DNA from: Rhodospirillaceae bacterium
GTDB taxonomy: Bacteria > Pseudomonadota > Alphaproteobacteria > Rhodospirillales > 2-02-FULL-58-16
Direction of reading: 5' to 3'
Length of the DNA stretch: 10,296 nucleotides
Assembly (NCBI GenBank): GCA_013349695.1
Contig: DUZD01000080.1
Location: 1 to 10,296 of the forward strand
Under the pieces are notes generated by a model that did no database searches, was not told the DNA's origin, and worked only from the letters and a program-made list of their open reading frames with translations. Both the position numbers and the translations under genes were made by a program. Positions 1-6,762 of the stretch are shown piece after piece (the first letter of the stretch is position 1; every line of letters begins with the position of its first letter).

Positions 1-67
1 GGCTCAACAACCGCAACAGGATGTGATAAACAGAATTTTGGCAGCTTGATCAGACACCGGAATACAC

Positions 68-110
68 CTTAACTGCGCTGCCAAACTGTCCAACAATGTG
101 GGACCAGCTC
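68..110. mobile_element. Possible terminal inverted repeat of an IS3-like insertion sequence (remnant)
   Basis: Read on the minus strand, the sequence from about 110 starts TGAGCTGGTCCCACA and runs on through GTTGGACAG. This has the general look of IS3-family ends, which often combine a TGA(A/G)CTGxxCCC start with an inner TTGGACAG. No transposase can be read in the 67 bases to the left, and no partner repeat occurs elsewhere in the window, so the element, if real, lies mostly outside. This is pattern memory only. A chance match is quite possible. Confidence 0.22.
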
Positions 111-801
111 ACTAGACCCCTTATTTGCCACCCCGGTGTCGGTGCCGGTGACAAAAACACCCTTCATGGGTACCTTATAGATGAGGCGGAACACTTAAAG
201 GTGTGTACTCTTAAACCGAGGGTCTGCTTATTGCCGCGTTACGAACCTTTGGAGGTTCCGCATCGGAGTGCCGCTTGACCCGAAAGGCAAGAAGGCGTCC
301 TATGCGTTGTCGGGCCGGGGCAGGTCATAAGGCTCACTCTCGGTAGAGGCGGCGCCGCGCCAGGGGGATTGGCGGAAAGCCCGACCCCGGCGGCCGGTTC
401 GGTGGAGGCGGCTTTGGGCCGCCGCCGACAGCAGCGAGCTGACGAGGAGCGGGACAAACGACCCGAGGGTGGGGGCGGATGCGGGTTTGCGCGGCACGCT
501 CGCAATGTTCTCGGACCCTTGCGACCAAGAGGCTGTGTTCTCCCGCCACGGATTGCACATTGCTCTGTTGGGAAATGCGTCCGCGCTTTGGAGCGGTCGG
601 AGGGGGGGGAACAAGCCCTCGACGGCCAGGTACGGCATTTTCCGAGGTCTGGGAGGGCATGATCGCTTATCTTCGGCAACTGGGACGAGCCATCCAGGGA
701 ATCTCGGTTGATAGGCCGAGCCGCTGTCTACGTCTAACAATGTATTCGGCGCATCCATAAGAGCACAAGGCCGATCCAACGGCGCGGCGGCGCCATATTA
801 T

Positions 802-810
802 GGAGGGAGG
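802..810 (+). promoter_or_regulatory. Strong ribosome binding site for the gene at 816
   Basis: GGAGGGAGG ends five bases before the ATG at 816. It contains two overlapping perfect GGAGG cores and is the best Shine-Dalgarno match in the left third of the window. It decides the start at 816 over the overlapping frame that opens at 800. A TATTAT at 796-801 could be a -10 element, but no matching -35 is visible and it would lie too close to the binding site. Confidence 0.6.
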
Positions 811-815
811 TCAAA

Positions 816-1247
816 ATGTACCGATATTGGACGAGGTTGCCGTTATGCGCGGTAACCTCGGCGGCCTTGATTGTTGTTGGTTGCGTGATTGCGTCTGGTT
901 CGGCATTTCCAGATTACTCGGAACTACCCGTATCGAACCATCGGGGTGCGTTCGGTCCGCTAGAGGTCAAAATTGGGGACTGCTTTCGGGACAGCGGAGG
1001 GAGATGGTACTTGAACACAAACCCCAGTATACCTCATTCCGAACCACCTTACCCACTTCCTTTAGACGCCTTCCTTGATTTTTACTCCTCCGGTTCAGAC
1101 TTCCATTCGTTGACTGATTTTCGCGGGGTTTTATTGGGATGTTATAACTTGTTATTGTTTTTTTTATTAGTCGCATTGCTGCCGATGGGGATTGTTTTAC
1201 CAATTTTGGGGTTGATCTACGTAGTTAGAGCCCCGAGGGCTACGTGA
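816..1247 (+). CDS. Unrecognised small membrane protein or lipoprotein (143 aa)
   Basis: I do not recognise this protein. It starts with ATG behind a near-perfect Shine-Dalgarno sequence. Residues 1-23 have basic residues at 3 and 7, then a hydrophobic run ending in VVGC, which fits a lipobox with Cys23 as the lipidated residue; a plain signal anchor is the alternative. Residues 30-100 are polar, with two cysteines and many Pro, Ser and Tyr, consistent with a domain outside the cytoplasm. Residues 104-138 are strongly hydrophobic, about 35 residues, enough for one long or two short membrane helices, followed by a short basic tail (VRAPRAT). Its codons are more AT-rich than those of the core genes downstream, which hints at transfer. 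It faces pyrF tail to tail with 148 bases between. The strong binding site and coherent topology support a real gene. Function is unknown. Confidence 0.6.
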   Translation: MYRYWTRLPLCAVTSAALIVVGCVIASGSAFPDYSELPVSNHRGAFGPLEVKIGDCFRDSGGRWYLNTNPSIPHSEPPYPLPLDAFLDFYSSGSDFHSLTDFRGVLLGCYNLLLFFLLVALLPMGIVLPILGLIYVVRAPRAT

Positions 1248-1395
1248 CGTATTACCCAAGCCATGGGGTCTACCATCCGATTTTGATGAGAGAGGCTGTC
1301 GTTTTTGTTGTGCCGTGGGAATGTGGCGCAAAGGGGCGCTGTCCGGCCGGAACAAGGGCCGGGGCGGTACCAGCTTTGAGAAATTACGCGGTAGT
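1248..1395. other. Convergent intergenic spacer with a GC-rich hairpin
   Basis: This lies between the stops of the orphan membrane gene and pyrF. Reading from pyrF, a stem CCGGCC/GGCCGG with an 8-base loop lies near 1341-1360. No T-run follows it, so an intrinsic terminator is not well supported. No trpF follows pyrF, although it often does in related genomes. Confidence 0.4.
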
Positions 1396-2172
1396 TTACG
1401 ATTCGAACAGATCGGAAATTCGATCCTGAATATCCCGTGCCGCCTTTCGAGGGTCGACCGCCGTCCTGATTGGCCTTCCAACGACGATATAGTCTGCCCC
1501 CCTCAAGAACGCTTCTTCTACATTCACTATCCGTTTTTGATCGTCTTCTTCGATTTCGATATTCTCAAATGGTCTGATGCCCGGCACCACAATCAAGAAA
1601 TTGTCTCCCAGTCTGTCGCGTAATTCCTCGGCCTCTCGACCGGACGAAATCACCCCATCGCATCCAACGTCCAACGCTCGTCTCGCTCGTGACAACACAA
1701 GCTTTTTAACATCAACTTCCCGCGGATAACCAAGGTCTTTCAGGTCGGCGTTGTCAAAGCTGGTCAAAACGGTGACAGCTAATATCTTGACCCCATTTTT
1801 CGCCTCGCAAGCCGCGCGCAACATCTCCTCATTGCCATGCACAGTTGCAAACGTCGGACGATGGCTACTCAACTGACGAATAGCCGACTTAATGGTGTTC
1901 GGGACGTCAAAGAATTTCAGATCGACTAGAGTTTTTTTCCCTCTGTCATTAAGCCAACGAAGCATTTCGAGATAGCCATCGGCCATGAAGAGTTCCAAGC
2001 CTAGTTTATAGAAATTTACGCTGTCGCCGAGCTTCTCAACTAGCTTCCTGGCTTCATCCACACTCGAAACGTCGAGGGCGAAGATCAAACGTTCGTGCGG
2101 TGGAATGGGCTTTTTCGACAGCCGCATTCCCGTTTCATGGGAATCGCCCACCGCTGCCGCGCTACTTGTCAT
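1396..2172 (-). CDS. pyrF: Orotidine 5'-phosphate decarboxylase
   Basis: This enzyme decarboxylates OMP to UMP, the last step of de novo pyrimidine synthesis, in the cytoplasm. The protein has 258 residues and is a single alpha/beta barrel. Visible family marks are FALDV at 31-35, a Lys at 56, the catalytic DxKxxD signature Asp84-Lys86-Asp89 in LVDLKFFDVPNT, VPGIRP at 196-201, and GADYIVVGRP ending at 234, where Arg233 binds the phosphate. It therefore looks intact and active. The ATG at 2172 has GGGG about seven bases upstream. An internal ATG at 2127 (Met16) would remove an N-terminal stretch that is longer than usual, and this start is possible. Codons are more AT-rich than in lapA, sppA or aroA. 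The gene is separated from lapA by some 600 bases containing an inverted, broken copy of its own 3' end, so it is probably transcribed on its own. Confidence 0.95.
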   Translation of the reverse strand: MTSSAAAVGDSHETGMRLSKKPIPPHERLIFALDVSSVDEARKLVEKLGDSVNFYKLGLELFMADGYLEMLRWLNDRGKKTLVDLKFFDVPNTIKSAIRQLSSHRPTFATVHGNEEMLRAACEAKNGVKILAVTVLTSFDNADLKDLGYPREVDVKKLVLSRARRALDVGCDGVISSGREAEELRDRLGDNFLIVVPGIRPFENIEIEEDDQKRIVNVEEAFLRGADYIVVGRPIRTAVDPRKAARDIQDRISDLFES

Positions 2173-2559
2173 GGCTTCGCCCCATTCAAATTTTTGACAT
2201 CGTCATTCGATTGCCGTCAGGTTCGCCGACGATGCCCGGCGCCCATGTTTACGTATATCCTCGTAACGCTTTCGAACGCCGTCATTCGACTTTAATTCGA
2301 GTTGAACCTATTGACTTAAGGCATTGCGAATTAGGACAGACTTTTTAGCGCCGTTAAGAGCCACACACAAAGCTCGCGGAGAGGCGTCAAGATCGTCGCC
2401 TAACTCGACCTATGTCCCCCTATTCTTACTCAACGGTTATCCCACCAAATCCCCGAATCGCCAAGACCAAAGAATCCAACCCCGACCTTGGTTGGTATAG
2501 GCTGGCATATATGGTTATATACCGACCTAAAATACAATAGATTTAGTAATTAGAGGGGT
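2173..2559. other. AT-rich gene-free stretch upstream of pyrF
   Basis: No coding frame of note lies here on either strand. It should contain the pyrF promoter, reading leftwards, but I cannot pick out a convincing -35/-10 pair. The nine bases GTCATTCGA occur twice (2202-2210 and 2281-2289). The right end (about 2490-2560) is notably AT-rich and holds a hairpin (separate entry). It may be a scar left when the pyrF region was rearranged. Confidence 0.45.
2490..2527. repeat. Imperfect inverted repeat (10-bp arms)
   Basis: GGTTGGTATA at 2490-2499 pairs with TATACCGACC at 2518-2527, with one G-T wobble and an 18-base loop. No T-run follows on either strand, so it is not an obvious terminator. It sits about 35 bases before the break point of the pyrF remnant. 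Confidence 0.4.
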
Positions 2560-2749
2560 GTGGATAATTTTTTGATTGTCGTGCCCGGCATCCGGCCTGT
2601 CAAAAATCAGCCGGATGACGTTTCTCGGCGGAGCCGACTACATCGTGGTTGGTCGGCCAACTGGAACGGCACCCAACCCTGGTGCCGCCGCCGAGGATTT
2701 TCAGAAGCGGATAGCCGATCCGTTTGCCGGCAAGCCGGCAACCGCGTAA
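2560..2749 (+). pseudogene. Broken 3' fragment of a second pyrF, inverted relative to the intact gene
   Basis: From 2562 the plus strand reads DNFLIVVPGIRP, identical to residues 190-201 of the intact PyrF. After a further VKNQPDD the reading frame shifts by one. The new frame gives TFLGGADYIVVGRP and then an AAAEDFQKRIADPFAG-type tail, ending in TAA at 2747-2749. These align with residues 222-256 of PyrF. About ten codons (intact residues 212-221) are missing at the shift, so a deletion of roughly 29 bases broke the frame. The first 189 codons, including the catalytic DxKxxD, are absent. The fragment points toward the 3' end of lapA and opposite to the intact pyrF. It differs at many silent sites, so the copies separated some time ago. 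No product is expected. Confidence 0.85.
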
Positions 2750-2784
2750 AAACCAGCTCTTACCGACTATTTTCTCTCTCTGTA

Positions 2785-3141
2785 TTAACTAGGCCGCGTC
2801 GGCGGAGCGAGAGCAGGCCGGGCATTGTCCCGTTCCGCCAGGGTGGCTTCCAGACTGGACACCTTGTCGTCCAGTTGTTCGGCTTTCCGTTCCGCCGCCC
2901 GCGCCCGCGAGGCCCGCTGGCGAGCGCGCTTACGTCTTTTCCCTCCCGACATCAATGCCACCAAGCTAGCGGTGAGGAAGCCGGCGACAAAGCTGACCAG
3001 CACGACCAGGAAAACAGGCGGCGTCACGGTGAACATCAACGGCGCCAAATCCACCTCCATCGTCGCGCGGTTGGAGAGAGAGAACCAGATAACCACGATG
3101 GCGATGGGCACCATGATTATCGAGGAGATCAGCTTAGCCAT
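2785..3141 (-). CDS. lapA: LapA-domain (DUF1049) inner-membrane protein
   Basis: This is a small inner-membrane protein of 118 residues. In enterobacteria LapA works with LapB in the control of lipopolysaccharide synthesis; the role in Alphaproteobacteria is less certain. Two membrane helices are clear, about residues 4-22 and 40-64, joined by a short loop containing NRATMEVDLAP, which fits the family. The second helix is followed by a basic stretch (GGKRRKRARQRASR, 66-79) and then a charged helical, likely coiled-coil, region to about 107. The ATG has AAAAGGAC upstream at a good distance. It lies 80 bases after ihfB on the same strand and is probably co-transcribed with it. The order lapA near pyrF is also seen in E. 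coli (lapA-lapB-pyrF), but no lapB is present here. Confidence 0.85.
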   Translation of the reverse strand: MAKLISSIIMVPIAIVVIWFSLSNRATMEVDLAPLMFTVTPPVFLVVLVSFVAGFLTASLVALMSGGKRRKRARQRASRARAAERKAEQLDDKVSSLEATLAERDNARPALAPPTRPS

Positions 3142-3176
3142 AGCGGTCCGTCCTTTTCGCCTACGGTGGCGGGATA

Positions 3177-3194
3177 TCGGCGCCGGGACGCCGA
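3177..3194 (-). terminator. Weak hairpin between ihfB and lapA
   Basis: TCGGCG at 3177-3182 pairs with CGCCGA at 3189-3194 around a 6-base loop. No good T-run follows on the minus strand, so it may attenuate or stabilise the message rather than stop transcription. Confidence 0.3.
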
Positions 3195-3221
3195 CTTTCC
3201 CTACCGCCCTATGTTCATGTC

Positions 3222-3500
3222 CTAACTGTTGAGTTTCTCGCGGAGTAGTTTGCCGGTTTTGAAGTAAGGAATTAATTTGGAATCCACCCGCACCGCTTCC
3301 CCGGTCCTTGGGTTGCGTCCCATCCGGGCGGCGCGTTCCTTAATCGAAAAAGCGCCGAAGCCGCGAAGCTCCACCCTGTCGCCATTGACCAGGGCAGCGG
3401 TGATTTCCTCGAACACGGTAGTGACAATGCGTTCCACATCTCTTTGATAGAGATGTGGATTGACTTCGGCAAGGCGCGCAATCAATTCCGATTTGGTCAT
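3222..3500 (-). CDS. ihfB: Integration host factor subunit beta
   Basis: IHF-beta pairs with IHF-alpha to bend DNA sharply at specific sites. It organises the nucleoid and assists recombination, replication and sigma-54 promoters. The protein has 92 residues, the normal length. The DNABII signature is present as GFGAFSIKERAARMGRNPRTGE (47-68), including the arm proline (Pro64) that intercalates in the minor groove. The N-terminus, MTKSELIARLA, is typical of the beta subunit. GAGGGGG upstream of the ATG is a usable ribosome binding site. The gene starts 57 bases after sppA. rpsA followed closely by ihfB is a conserved proteobacterial order; insertion of sppA between them is typical of Alphaproteobacteria. 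Confidence 0.95.
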   Translation of the reverse strand: MTKSELIARLAEVNPHLYQRDVERIVTTVFEEITAALVNGDRVELRGFGAFSIKERAARMGRNPRTGEAVRVDSKLIPYFKTGKLLREKLNS

Positions 3501-3557
3501 CTTCGCAATCCCCCTCTTTAAGAAGGCCTCCCCAAGGTGTGGCTGTCTCGGTTCGCG

Positions 3558-4469
3558 CTAGCGTAACTCAGGGTGCCAAAGGGAGATCAGGCCGTCAAGT
3601 CTAAGTCGTTCGGAAAACAGTGTTTTTCCAACCATGCCCGTGAGAATATCGCGCCAGGGCTCGTCATCACGTTGAATTTCCACGTCCTTAACCGGCAACT
3701 TGGTAGAGATGTCAAAGCTATCCCGCAGCCATTCACGAGCCTTTCGCTCGCCGCCAATGGTGTCGACAAGGCCGTTTTTCTCGGCTTGACGGCCCGTGAA
3801 AACACGCCCGTCAGCCAATTTAAGTACTTGTTCACGCGGTATTTTCCGGCGTTTTTCCACCATACCCACGAACATTTCGAAAAGATCCAGGACCACGACC
3901 TTGACCGCCTCGCGGGCCGCCGGCGTGAACGGTTCCAAAGGGTTGGGTTGAGCTTTCAGCTCCCCGCTTTTGATGGATTCCGGCTTGATCCCCAGTTTTT
4001 CCAAGAGCTGCGTCATATCGGCGGTCTGCATGATGACGCCGATCGAGCCGGTGATCGTCGCTTCCCTGGCGACGATGTATTCGGCGCCGAGCGCGGCCAT
4101 ATAGCCAGCCGAAGTGGCGGTTCCGCTCATCACCGCGACCACCGGCTTCTTCGCGGCCATGGCACGCAAGCCGTGAAAGAGCGCCTCGCCGCCGACGACC
4201 GTGCCGCCAGGGCTGTCGATGCGGACAATCAAGGCCTTGGCTTTGTCGTTGTCGCGCACTTGCTCCAAGGCTTTATCGCGCCAGGGGTCATCAAGGATTA
4301 TGCCCTCGACGGAAAGACGGGCGACATGAACTTCCTGCCTCAGCTTTCCCATCCGTTCCAGGGCTACCACCCCCACCACGATCAGCGAAACAACCGTGGC
4401 GATGCGCCAGAATATCAAATGCCGTTTGAGGCGGCGTCTATCGATGATCCGGTCAGCGTCCAGCGACAT
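3558..4469 (-). CDS. sppA: Signal peptide peptidase SppA (short, 36K type)
   Basis: This is a membrane-anchored serine protease that degrades cleaved signal peptides. From the ATG at 4469 the protein has 303 residues. A single N-terminal membrane helix lies at about 18-37, with the protease domain beyond it on the periplasmic side. IDSPGG is followed by SGTATSAGY, whose Ser120 should be the nucleophile. KSGELKAQ carries Lys172 as general base. The spacing of 52 residues equals that of the Ser/Lys dyad in the Bacillus subtilis enzyme. It is a single-domain form, not the double-length E. coli type. The frame stays open to a TTG at 4511, but that codon lies in the terminator-like hairpin after rpsA. 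The ATG at 4469 has GGAG five bases upstream, so I chose it. Confidence 0.92.
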   Translation of the reverse strand: MSLDADRIIDRRRLKRHLIFWRIATVVSLIVVGVVALERMGKLRQEVHVARLSVEGIILDDPWRDKALEQVRDNDKAKALIVRIDSPGGTVVGGEALFHGLRAMAAKKPVVAVMSGTATSAGYMAALGAEYIVAREATITGSIGVIMQTADMTQLLEKLGIKPESIKSGELKAQPNPLEPFTPAAREAVKVVVLDLFEMFVGMVEKRRKIPREQVLKLADGRVFTGRQAEKNGLVDTIGGERKAREWLRDSFDISTKLPVKDVEIQRDDEPWRDILTGMVGKTLFSERLRLDGLISLWHPELR

Positions 4470-4509
4470 GACATCTCCGCATGCAACGACGGTAAACCGT
4501 CCTTGCGTC

Positions 4510-4546
4510 AAAAGCCGCCGGCAGCCGAAACACCCAAAGCCGGCGG
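4510..4546 (-). terminator. Probable intrinsic terminator after rpsA
   Basis: On the minus strand a perfect 8-bp stem (GCCGGCGG at 4539-4546 in plus-strand terms, with its partner CCGCCGGC at 4515-4522) encloses a 16-base loop and is followed by CTTTT. The T-run is short, so it may let some transcription through into sppA. It starts 13 bases after the rpsA stop. Confidence 0.55.
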
Positions 4547-4559
4547 AAAGATCCGAAAA

Positions 4560-6617
4560 TTAGGCTGTATCCCCGGATTTGGGCTCCTCCTTGGCTTCGG
4601 CCTCGGGTTTCCTCTCGGCCTCGGGCTCGGCTTCGGCCTCGGTCTTCGTTTTGGTCTTGGTTATAGCCTTGGCCTTGGGCTCCTCCTCGGCTTCGGTCCC
4701 GGGTTCCGTCTCGGCCTCGGGCTCGGCTTCGTCTTCGGTCTTCGTTTTAACCTTGGGCTCCGCCTTGGCTTTGGTCTTGCCGGAGGTCTTGGTTTTGGAT
4801 TTTGGTTTTTCCTCCCCGTCGGCCGTTTTCTCGGGCTTTATTTCGGCCTTTGCCTTTTTCTTGCTTGTCTTTGCCTCGGTTTGCTCTTCTTTCTGTGTGG
4901 CTTCTTTTTTCTCTTTGATGGCGGCACCGAGGATGTCCCCCAAGCTGGCGCCGGAATCGGAAGAGCCATACTCCTGCATCGCCTTTTTCTCTTCGGCGAT
5001 CTCGCGGGCTTTGATGGAAAGTATCAGCCGCCGCCCGCTACGATCGATCTGAGTGATTTTGGCGTCGGCTTTTTCGCCGGCGGCAAAACGGTCGGGCCTT
5101 TGTTCCGAACGGTCGCGCGACAAGTCCGCCTTGCGGACGAAACCGGGAATGCCGTCACCGATAAGCACCTCGATGCCGCCATCGACCACGGCCGAAACGG
5201 TGCAAGTGACGATGGAACCCTTTTTAAGAGTGGCCAAGGCGACATCGAACGGATCTTCCGAAAGCTGTTTGATGCCGAGACTGATACGTTCTTTTTCGAT
5301 ATCGATATCGAGGATCCTGGCCTTGACTTGATCGCCCTTCTTATGCTCGGCCAACGCCTCTTCCCCCGACTTCGCCCATGACAGGTCGGAGACATGGGCC
5401 ATGCCGTCGATATCGCCGGAAAGTCCGATAAACAGGCCGAATTCGGTAATGTTTTTGACCTCGCCAACGATTTCCGAGCCGACCTTGTAGTTTTCGGCGA
5501 AAGCCTCCCACGGATTGGTGAGGCATTGCTTCAGGCCAAGGCTGATGCGGCGCTTCTCGGCATCGGTGTTGAGTACCAAGACTTCGATCTCCTGGCTCGT
5601 CGAGACGATCTTTCCAGGATGGATATTCTTTTTCGTCCAACTCATCTCGGAAACGTGAACCAAGCCTTCGACTCCCGGTTCCAATTCGACAAAAGCGCCA
5701 TAATCGGTGATGTTGGTGACCCGGCCGGTAAACTTGGCGCCGATCGGGAACTTGTCGCCGATCCCCTGCCAAGGGTCCTCCTCGAGTTGCTTCATGCCCA
5801 GCGAGATGCGCTGGGTTTCGCGGTTGAAGCGGATAACCTGCACCTTGACGGTCTCGCCGACCTGCAAGGCATCCGAAGGATGGTTGACGCGCCGCCAAGC
5901 GATGTCGGTGACGTGGAGGAGGCCGTCGATGCCGCCGAGGTCGACGAAAGCGCCGTAAACGGTGATGTTTTTGACCACGCCTTCCAGAACCTGGCCCTCC
6001 TTGAGGTTGGCGATGAGTTCGGAACGTTCCTCGGCGCGGGTTTCCTCTAGAACGGCGCGCCTGGAAACAACGATGTTGTTGCGGGCCCGGTCCATTTTCA
6101 GGATTTGGAAGGGCTGTGGCGTGTTCATGAGAGGCTCGATATCGTGAACCGGGCGAATGTCCACTTGGCTGCCGGGCAGAAAAGCCACCGCCCCGGCCAG
6201 ATCGACGATGAACCCCCCCTTGACGCGGCCGTAAATCACCCCCTTGACCCGTTCGGCGCTCTTGAAAGCCCTGTCGAGACCGGTCCAAGCCTCCTCGCGC
6301 CGGGCCTTTTCCCGGCTGAGCCTGATCAGGCCGTCCTTGTCTTCGTAACGCTCGACAAAGACATCGACCTTGTCACCTGCCTCGATCTCGCTGTCCTGGC
6401 CGGGAGTGGCGAACTCCCTCGTCGGTACCCGGCCTTCCGATTTCAGACCGACGTCGATCACCACCATGTCGCTTTCGACGCTGACGACGGTGCCCTTGAC
6501 GACCCGGCCTTCAAAAAGGTTGGTGCCGGCAAGGGATTCTTCCAGAAGTTCGGCGAAATTTTCGTCGCTCGGAGGGACTGTTTCCTCTGTAGCAGAGGGG
6601 AGGGGTGCAGGAGCCAT
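4560..6617 (-). CDS. rpsA: 30S ribosomal protein S1 with long repetitive tail
   Basis: S1 binds mRNA on the small subunit and helps unfold and load it. The 685-residue protein has six S1 repeats. They begin near residues 36, 123, 209, 294, 381 and 468, with clear YGAFVDL/YGAFVEL-type cores in repeats 3-5 and more divergent first, second and sixth repeats. The usual alphaproteobacterial ending, SLGDILGAAIKEKKE, falls at about 558-571. Typical relatives stop close to there, but this protein runs on for about 115 residues of Lys, Glu, Ala, Thr and Pro. That tail contains a 32-codon tandem duplication (separate entry) and is expected to be disordered. AAGGA lies ten bases before the ATG at 6617. 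A TTG three bases earlier is spaced slightly better and cannot be excluded. A leader of about 145 bases separates it from cmk. Confidence 0.96.
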   Translation of the reverse strand: MAPAPLPSATEETVPPSDENFAELLEESLAGTNLFEGRVVKGTVVSVESDMVVIDVGLKSEGRVPTREFATPGQDSEIEAGDKVDVFVERYEDKDGLIRLSREKARREEAWTGLDRAFKSAERVKGVIYGRVKGGFIVDLAGAVAFLPGSQVDIRPVHDIEPLMNTPQPFQILKMDRARNNIVVSRRAVLEETRAEERSELIANLKEGQVLEGVVKNITVYGAFVDLGGIDGLLHVTDIAWRRVNHPSDALQVGETVKVQVIRFNRETQRISLGMKQLEEDPWQGIGDKFPIGAKFTGRVTNITDYGAFVELEPGVEGLVHVSEMSWTKKNIHPGKIVSTSQEIEVLVLNTDAEKRRISLGLKQCLTNPWEAFAENYKVGSEIVGEVKNITEFGLFIGLSGDIDGMAHVSDLSWAKSGEEALAEHKKGDQVKARILDIDIEKERISLGIKQLSEDPFDVALATLKKGSIVTCTVSAVVDGGIEVLIGDGIPGFVRKADLSRDRSEQRPDRFAAGEKADAKITQIDRSGRRLILSIKAREIAEEKKAMQEYGSSDSGASLGDILGAAIKEKKEATQKEEQTEAKTSKKKAKAEIKPEKTADGEEKPKSKTKTSGKTKAKAEPKVKTKTEDEAEPEAETEPGTEAEEEPKAKAITKTKTKTEAEAEPEAERKPEAEAKEEPKSGDTA
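4582..4773. repeat. 96-bp tandem duplication within the rpsA tail
   Basis: Two adjacent copies begin GGCTCCTCC at 4582 and at 4678 (plus strand), a period of 96 bases or exactly 32 codons. Long identical stretches, such as TCTCGGCCTCGGGCTCGG and GGTCTTCGTTTT, recur at the same offset. The second copy is clear to about 4760 and then fades. The protein shows the same register, with KTE near 627 and again near 659, each followed by an EAEPEAE-like run. The surrounding tail also has shorter KTKT and EPKAKA-like repeats, so slippage probably built it. Confidence 0.85.
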
Positions 6618-6762
6618 CAATGGGATATCCTTAATTTCATACTTGTTCTATGCTTGCCAACCGGTTGTCTCCGGTGGTCTTTTCCGTCTGTTGCCGGTCG
6701 CTTCCGCCGCCGTCGCGAGGCGAGGCGGGCTTGCCTTTCGTTCCGGGAACCGGCGTCAATGA
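6618..6762 (-). promoter_or_regulatory. rpsA leader and cmk-rpsA spacer
   Basis: This gap of about 145 bases precedes rpsA and follows cmk. Going downstream it holds a GC-rich run able to fold (CCGCC...GGCGG), a short ACCGG/CCGGT stem, and then AT-richer sequence up to the ribosome binding site. It is long enough for an rpsA promoter and a structured leader. S1 represses its own translation in E. coli, but I see no specific conserved leader structure and no strong -35/-10 pair here. Confidence 0.35.

Larger units (their letters stand above)
1..815. other. Long stretch without a recognisable gene
   Basis: This stretch has several short open frames on both strands, the longest a 159-codon minus-strand frame at 300-779, but none gives a protein I recognise. 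Frames overlap on both strands over 300-680, as expected for GC-rich DNA with few chance stops. No convincing ribosome binding site precedes any of them. The first 110 bases may be the edge of an insertion sequence (separate entry). The last 30 bases carry the binding site for the gene at 816. I read the rest as intergenic or decayed accessory DNA. Confidence 0.5.

Noticed and set aside
300..779. 159-codon minus-strand frame
   Set aside because: It has no recognisable domain or binding site, and competing long frames on both strands show that the region is merely poor in stop codons.
3573..5381. 602-codon plus-strand open frame, rich in Gly, Leu and Phe
   Set aside because: It is antisense to rpsA and sppA, both of which have unmistakable family motifs; its GLGLGFGL-like repeats are the reverse reading of the KTKT/EAEPEAE tail.
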